A DNA stretch of 10,198 bases from Desulfocapsa sp. (lineage in GTDB: Bacteria; Desulfobacterota; Desulfobulbia; Desulfobulbales; Desulfocapsaceae): NCBI GenBank assembly GCA_030638765.1, contig DAOWDZ010000165.1:1-10198 (forward strand), given 5' to 3'. Positions 6,224 through 10,198 of the stretch are shown piece after piece; within the stretch, counting starts at the first letter, position 1, and every line of letters begins with the position of its first letter. A program made the position numbers and the translations under genes. A model generated the notes under the pieces. That model was not told the origin of the DNA and did not search any database. It saw only the letters and a program-made list of their open reading frames with translations.

Positions 6224-8205
6224 AATATTTTTCTGAAGACAACATTGGAAAGCTCAGCTTTATTGGGTCCGCGACGCTCATACTGCTCTTTACCTGCTTC
6301 CTGGGTGGTTATCGAGTATTCAGCGAATATAAAGAGCTTAATGCTGATATCCTTTTTTTAGAAAGAAATTTCCAGGAGCAGCAGAGGGCGCAGCTAAAAA
6401 CAAGCGTAAATGATCAGATTACTCGTATTGATACACGCCAGGCTCTAGTCATGCAAGATCTCAAAAAGGTATTAAAAACCAGAACCAGGAATGTTCTGGA
6501 TGTGATGGAAAATATTCATAAGATGTATAGTGAGGAAAAGTCCAAAGAAGAAATTCAACAATTCATCCACAATGCTATACGACCATTGAATTTCAATAGT
6601 CGTCACAATTATGCTTTTATTTTTTCCATGGATGGTGTTCCTCAACTCTATCCACATGACCCGTCGCTGGAAGGCAAGACTCTAGACAGGAAAGGTCTTT
6701 CTCTTCAAAAACAAGTGATTGGTGGACTGATTGAACTGGTTAGGAAAAAGCGAGAGGGATTTTATGAATACCAGTGGCCCAAATCTGCTGACACTCCTGA
6801 TGAACTGTATAGAAAGATCTCCTTTGTCCGGTATTTTGAACCCTTTGACTGGTGTGTAGGTATTGGTGAATTTCTGGATCACTTTACTTTCAAGGCCCAG
6901 GGAGATATTCAGAAAATACTGGAGCAAAGCAATACATCATCGATTGAGAATTATTTTTTCCTTTATCAGCTCAATAATATTGATGGTGGCGACAATTTTG
7001 CCACCGTGCTGATTAATCCTAACCGACCGGATCTGGTTGGAACAACACTATCAGACAGCTATACCGATGTTACAGGCCACCTCTTTCGTAAAGAGATGTT
7101 AGAGAAGCTTCGAGCAAAAGGCGAGGCCTATATAGAATATTACTATAAAAAACCCGGTACTGAAAAAATATCACGAAAACTCAGTTATTTTAAGCTGTAT
7201 CCTAAGTGGGACTGGATACTGGCAAAGGGTGTCTATTATGATGACCTTGAAAGCAGTATTGAGTTGAAGAAAAAGCTACTGGCTGAGCGTATGCAATACG
7301 ATCTTAGGATTTTTCTTTTCATTCTCGCAGGAGCTCTTATCGGGGCTCTTCTTTTTGCAAAATTCTTTTCAAACGGAATAACCACCCTTTTTGAAAGGTA
7401 TAAAGAAAAACAAGTATCCCTGCAAAACGATCTTCAGAATTCCCATAACAAACTGGAACTGCTGGTACAGGAGCGTACTGTTGCGCTTGAACAGAGCCAT
7501 GCCCAACTACTTCATGCCGGAAAACTGGCGGCCATTGGTTCATTTTCAGCCTCAATTGCCCACGAGTTTAACAATCCACTCACCGGTGTGTTGAATGTGC
7601 TGGTCAGACTGAAGAGAACAGTTGAGTTGAAAAACAATGACGCTCAATTGTTGACTATGGCCGTGAGTGAATGTGAACGGATGAAGATATTAATTCAGGA
7701 TCTGCAGAGTTTCAACCGGCCAAGCAGCGGCAAAAAGGATATATTTGTACTGGAAAAAACCATGGAATCTATCCTTCTGTTGAGTAAGAAAGAACTGACT
7801 AAACGTCAGGTTATGGTGAAGACACACTATAGCCCTATATCGATTCTGATCAATGGTGTGGAAGATCAGATCAAGCAGGTATTGTTGAACCTGATAAAAA
7901 ATGGCATGGATGCCTTACCTATATCGGGTGGGAATCTCTCCATCAGCACTACACAGGAGCAGCAGATTGCCACCATTAGTATCCAGGACAACGGCTGCGG
8001 CATCAAGGAGGAGCACCTGAATAAAATCTTTGATCCTTTTTTCACCACCAAACCAGCAGTAAAGGGTATCGGTCTTGGTCTCTCTGTCTCCTACAACATC
8101 ATTAAAGCCCATGGTGGTGATATAAGCGTTAGCTCCGAACCAAATAAGGGCACGACTTTCACCATCACCCTTCCTATTAACCCAACTACAACACAAGAAG
8201 GATAG
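6220..8205 (+). CDS. Double-Cache transmembrane sensor histidine kinase
   Basis: This 661-residue protein has a membrane segment at about 13-31, an extracytoplasmic sensor (32-362), a second membrane segment (363-383), a coiled coil (390-430) and a transmitter. The sensor shows two successive Cache-type halves. The first ends KREGFYEYQWPKS...ISFVRYFEPFDWCVGIGEFLD (172-220). The second ends KGEAYIEYYYKKPG...LSYFKLYPKWDWILAKGVYYDD (300-342). Such modules bind small organic ligands outside the membrane in known families. The H-box IAHEFNNP gives H448; the ATPase domain has NLIKNGMDAL (N561), DNGCGI, FDPFFTTK and GIGLGLS. The transmitter closely resembles that of the kinase at 1-1677 (shared SASIAHEFNNPL, FNRPSS, FFTTKP-V-KGIGLGLS), so they are paralogues with exchanged sensors. 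It starts at GTG within a 4-bp overlap and is followed 3 bp later by its likely partner regulator. Ligand unknown. Confidence 0.95.
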   Translation: MKYFSEDNIGKLSFIGSATLILLFTCFLGGYRVFSEYKELNADILFLERNFQEQQRAQLKTSVNDQITRIDTRQALVMQDLKKVLKTRTRNVLDVMENIHKMYSEEKSKEEIQQFIHNAIRPLNFNSRHNYAFIFSMDGVPQLYPHDPSLEGKTLDRKGLSLQKQVIGGLIELVRKKREGFYEYQWPKSADTPDELYRKISFVRYFEPFDWCVGIGEFLDHFTFKAQGDIQKILEQSNTSSIENYFFLYQLNNIDGGDNFATVLINPNRPDLVGTTLSDSYTDVTGHLFRKEMLEKLRAKGEAYIEYYYKKPGTEKISRKLSYFKLYPKWDWILAKGVYYDDLESSIELKKKLLAERMQYDLRIFLFILAGALIGALLFAKFFSNGITTLFERYKEKQVSLQNDLQNSHNKLELLVQERTVALEQSHAQLLHAGKLAAIGSFSASIAHEFNNPLTGVLNVLVRLKRTVELKNNDAQLLTMAVSECERMKILIQDLQSFNRPSSGKKDIFVLEKTMESILLLSKKELTKRQVMVKTHYSPISILINGVEDQIKQVLLNLIKNGMDALPISGGNLSISTTQEQQIATISIQDNGCGIKEEHLNKIFDPFFTTKPAVKGIGLGLSVSYNIIKAHGGDISVSSEPNKGTTFTITLPINPTTTQEG

Positions 8206-8208
8206 TAT

Positions 8209-8787
8209 ATGACAGCCGCCAAAATATTACTCATTGATGACGAGGAAATAATTCGCTTGAGCCTGCAGCAGGATTTACAGGATGAGGGATATGAAGTGGA
8301 CACAGCCGAAGACGGTGAGCCAGCCCTTGAAATGTTTGGCAATGGCTACGATCTGATTATTACCGACCTGATGATGGAAGGAGTGGACGGGATGACAGTC
8401 TTGAAAAAAGCCAGGGAAGCAAATCCTCAGCAGGCTGTTTTTATTCTCACCGGCTATGGAGAGCTGGATTCTGCCATCAATGCCCTGCGTCTCGGTGCTG
8501 CAGATTATCTTCTCAAGCCTTACCACTATGACGAGCTCCTGTTACGAGTCAAAAACTGCCTTGAGAATCAGGAGTTACGGAAAAGGATCACACTCTATGA
8601 AGACATTCTGCCCATCTGTTCTAGTTGTAAAAATATTCGGGATGATGAGAATTGTGAGCCTGGCCTCGGAAAGTGGCTCACCATGGAGCAGTACTTTTAT
8701 CGGAAAATGGACTTAAAACCAAGCCATGGCTATTGCCCTGAGTGTTATAAAAAGGAAATGAAAATATTTAAAAATAATCAACGATAA
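8209..8787 (+). CDS. Response regulator: receiver domain with a four-cysteine C-terminal tail
   Basis: This 192-residue protein starts at ATG 8209, 3 bp after the Cache kinase stop, with AGAAGGA at 8196-8202 as ribosome binding site; it is probably that kinase's direct partner. The receiver (about 4-122) is complete: D10/D11, phosphoacceptor D53 (LIITDLMM), T81 and K103 (LLKPYHYDE). After a short helix comes a tail with ICSSCKNIRDDE (C137, C140), an aromatic/basic helix, then SHGYCPECYKKEM (C176, C179, with H173 nearby). This CxxC...CxxC tail is known from many PAS, GGDEF and REC proteins of environmental bacteria, but its role is not established to my knowledge; a zinc-ribbon-like or redox function is inferred. 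An extra cysteine (C149) lies between the pairs. There is no DNA-binding, enzymatic or RNA-binding domain, so output probably runs through protein contact or phosphotransfer. Confidence 0.93.
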   Translation: MTAAKILLIDDEEIIRLSLQQDLQDEGYEVDTAEDGEPALEMFGNGYDLIITDLMMEGVDGMTVLKKAREANPQQAVFILTGYGELDSAINALRLGAADYLLKPYHYDELLLRVKNCLENQELRKRITLYEDILPICSSCKNIRDDENCEPGLGKWLTMEQYFYRKMDLKPSHGYCPECYKKEMKIFKNNQR

Positions 8788-8801
8788 AAAACGACTGTAA
8801 G

Positions 8802-8819
8802 CATTCTTGAAAAAGAATG
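8802..8819 (+). terminator. Hairpin after the Cys-tail regulator, possible weak terminator
   Basis: CATTCTT at 8802-8808 pairs perfectly with AAGAATG at 8813-8819 around a GAAA tetraloop, and two further pairs (A8800-T8821, G8801-T8820) can extend the stem. It starts 14 bp after the regulator stop. Following bases (TGTAATTGGATATTTTG) are T-biased but not a true T-tract, so it may attenuate or stabilise the transcript rather than end it. Confidence 0.4.
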
Positions 8820-8836
8820 TTGTAATTGGATATTTT

Positions 8837-8891
8837 GTAGAGTGACTTGAAATCCAGGTGGGATAAAAAACAACATTGACTATCACTCTAC
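8837..8891. repeat. Perfect 9-bp inverted repeat with 37-bp spacing before the hybrid kinase gene
   Basis: GTAGAGTGA at 8837-8845 and TCACTCTAC at 8883-8891 are exact reverse complements. The downstream arm ends 20 bp before the ATG at 8912. In RNA they could close a long leader stem-loop. In DNA they could be two half-sites about 46 bp apart centre to centre, near 4.4 helical turns. A TTGACT (8876-8881) sits between the arms but no matching -10 follows. Confidence 0.45.
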
Positions 8892-8901
8892 CAGTAGAAA
8901 C

Positions 8902-8906
8902 GAGGA
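8902..8906 (+). promoter_or_regulatory. Ribosome binding site of the hybrid kinase gene
   Basis: GAGGA stands 5 nt upstream of ATG 8912 and decides this start; no in-frame alternative nearby has comparable spacing. Confidence 0.75.
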
Positions 8907-8911
8907 ATTAA

Positions 8912-10198
8912 ATGCAAAAAAAGATCTTGGTTGTTGATGATGAGATACTCATTTTGAAAACTCTTCAGGCTGATCTGGAGCAAGCCGGCTATATGGTTAG
9001 CGCTGTTGACAACGGTGCCGTCGCTCTGACTGAACTAACTTGTCACACCTATGATTTGATCATCACCGATCTGATGATGGACAATATAGGTGGTATTGAG
9101 CTCATTGCCAGGCTGAGAGAACAAGGGGCTGATATCCCCGTTATCATCATTACAGGTCATTCTGATCTGAAAACTGCCATTGAAGCATTGCGCCTTGGAG
9201 CGGCAGATTATCTTCATAAACCCTATGATCACGAAGAGCTCCTTTTACGGATTAAAAACTGCCTTGAAAAACAGGAGTTAAAAGAAAAGGTAAAGGAGAA
9301 AAGCAGGGCACTGGAATTGGCAAAAATGCAAGCTGAAAGTGCCAATACGGCCAAATCCGAATTTCTTGCCAATATGAGTCATGATATCAGGACTCCATTG
9401 ACCGGTATCATTGGCATGACCGGTCTTGCTCTTGATACTGAACTGACCCCTGAGCAGAAGAAGTACATTGGTAATATAAAGATCTCCGCGAATGGTCTCA
9501 TGGGTTTACTTAATGACATTCTGGATCTATCCAAGATTGAAGCCGGACAATTACTTATGGAAAAATATAATTTCAGCTTACCCAATACATTGGACAATAT
9601 TATTTCTACGATGAACTATGCTGCAGTGGACAAAGGACTTGAATTAACCCTTCAATACAATGCTTCAGGGCTTCCGATTTTTGTGAATGGTGATGAGCTG
9701 CGTTTACGACAGATCCTGGTAAATCTTATTAGTAATGCTATCAAGTTTACTGAAAAAGGATCCGTAAGCGTTAAGGTTATACCAGAAAAAAGAGAAGATA
9801 ATATGCAGGGGCTCCATTTCGTGGTGGTTGACACTGGTATTGGAATACCAGTGAACAAGCAGCAGACAATTTTCGAGAGCTTCAGTCAAGCCGATGCCAC
9901 GACGACCCGAAAGTTTGGCGGATCTGGACTTGGACTAACCATCAGTAAACAATTGATTGAGATGATGTGTGGAAAGATTTGGCTTGAGAATAATATAACC
10001 CAGGGAACAATATTTCATTTTACTGTTGTTCTGGCTCATGGCAACGAAAAGCAGGTTCTGCCGCAACAAAAAATCGGAGTGGAAAAGGTTCAAAAACTGG
10101 CCGTCCTCCTTGTGGATGATAACTCTATCAATTGTGAATTAGCTCGTTGTATACTGGAGAATGATGGCCACCATGTGACTACTGCTCCAAATGGCTTA
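8912..10198 (+). CDS. REC-first hybrid histidine kinase (REC-HisKA-HATPase-REC), 3'-truncated by the window edge
   Basis: The frame stays open for 429 codons to the last base, so the C-terminus is outside the window. An N-terminal receiver (about 3-120) is intact: D9/D10, phosphoacceptor D53 (LIITDLMM), T81 and K103 (LHKPYDHEE). A coiled coil (120-147) leads to HisKA with [10 protein letters not shown] (H157; the usual E after H is D). The ATPase domain has [10 protein letters not shown] (N275), [14 protein letters not shown] and GGSGLGL. A second receiver begins near 395, with its acidic pair at D402/D403 (LLVDDNSIN), and is cut off. No membrane segment or PAS domain is present, so it is a soluble kinase whose own receiver is the input. 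It therefore probably takes phosphate or a signal from another kinase. Its first receiver strongly resembles the regulator at 8209 (shared [21 protein letters not shown]). The order of domains fits a phosphorelay node; an HPt domain may lie downstream. Confidence 0.93.
   Translation, partial: MQKKILVVDDEILILKTLQADLEQAGYMVSAVDNGAVALTELTCHTYDLIITDLMMDNIGGIELIARLREQGADIPVIIITGHSDLKTAIEALRLGAADYLHKPYDHEELLLRIKNCLEKQELKEKVKEKSRALELAKMQAESANTAKSEFLANMSHDIRTPLTGIIGMTGLALDTELTPEQKKYIGNIKISANGLMGLLNDILDLSKIEAGQLLMEKYNFSLPNTLDNIISTMNYAAVDKGLELTLQYNASGLPIFVNGDELRLRQILVNLISNAIKFTEKGSVSVKVIPEKREDNMQGLHFVVVDTGIGIPVNKQQTIFESFSQADATTTRKFGGSGLGLTISKQLIEMMCGKIWLENNITQGTIFHFTVVLAHGNEKQVLPQQKIGVEKVQKLAVLLVDDNSINCELARCILENDGHHVTTAPNGL

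Noticed and set aside
8876..8904. TTGACT before the hybrid kinase gene as a -35 element
   Set aside because: The bases 16-18 nt downstream (around AACGAG) do not resemble a -10 element.
1..10198. tRNA, rRNA, transposase, integrase or prophage genes
   Set aside because: No such motifs or conserved RNA sequences were recognised by eye in any gap, and all sizeable + strand frames are accounted for by signalling genes.

Overview
The window is a dense block of bacterial signal-transduction genes, all on the + strand. The style suggests a sulfate-reducing-type deltaproteobacterium (Desulfobacterota, perhaps Desulfobulbales-like): multi-PAS kinases with IAHEFNNP H-boxes, a response regulator ending in a 'LTPREIQVA' LuxR-type domain, and a CZB-containing chemoreceptor. 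This placement rests on recalled family resemblance, not on a marker gene. Base composition is AT-leaning (roughly 40% GC by eye), and gaps are more AT-rich.

Layout. (1) 1-2569: the 3' part of a PAS-rich histidine kinase, running off the left edge, overlaps by 8 bp a REC-coiled coil-LuxR response regulator. This is a complete two-component pair. (2) 2570-2932: a 363-bp gap holding the decayed C-terminal half of a receiver domain and a small inverted repeat. (3) 2933-4975: a transmembrane chemoreceptor whose extracytoplasmic region carries two CZB-like zinc-binding modules. (4) 5021-5790: two small genes, a free-standing PAS domain that looks like the stump of a larger sensor, and a short DUF3135-like protein. 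(5) 5924-8787: a small three-helix membrane protein, translationally coupled to a double-Cache histidine kinase, followed 3 bp later by a REC protein with a four-cysteine tail. (6) 8912-10198: a REC-first hybrid histidine kinase that runs off the right edge just inside a second receiver domain.

The two kinase/regulator pairs (1-2569 and 6220-8787) are clearly related in transmitter and receiver but differ in sensing and output. The first senses through PAS domains and ends in a DNA-binding regulator. The second senses through periplasmic Cache modules and ends in a probable metal- or redox-binding tail without a DNA-binding domain. The receivers at 8209 and 8912 and the relic at 2797-2856 belong to one recently expanded group, so the cluster appears to have grown by duplication and decay. 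A working model is a branched phosphorelay in which the Cache kinase feeds the Cys-tail receiver and possibly the hybrid kinase. No mobile element, RNA gene or CRISPR array was seen. I see no clearly novel system; the most unusual points are the receiver relic, the tandem CZB receptor, the Cys-tail regulator and the long inverted repeat in front of the hybrid kinase gene.
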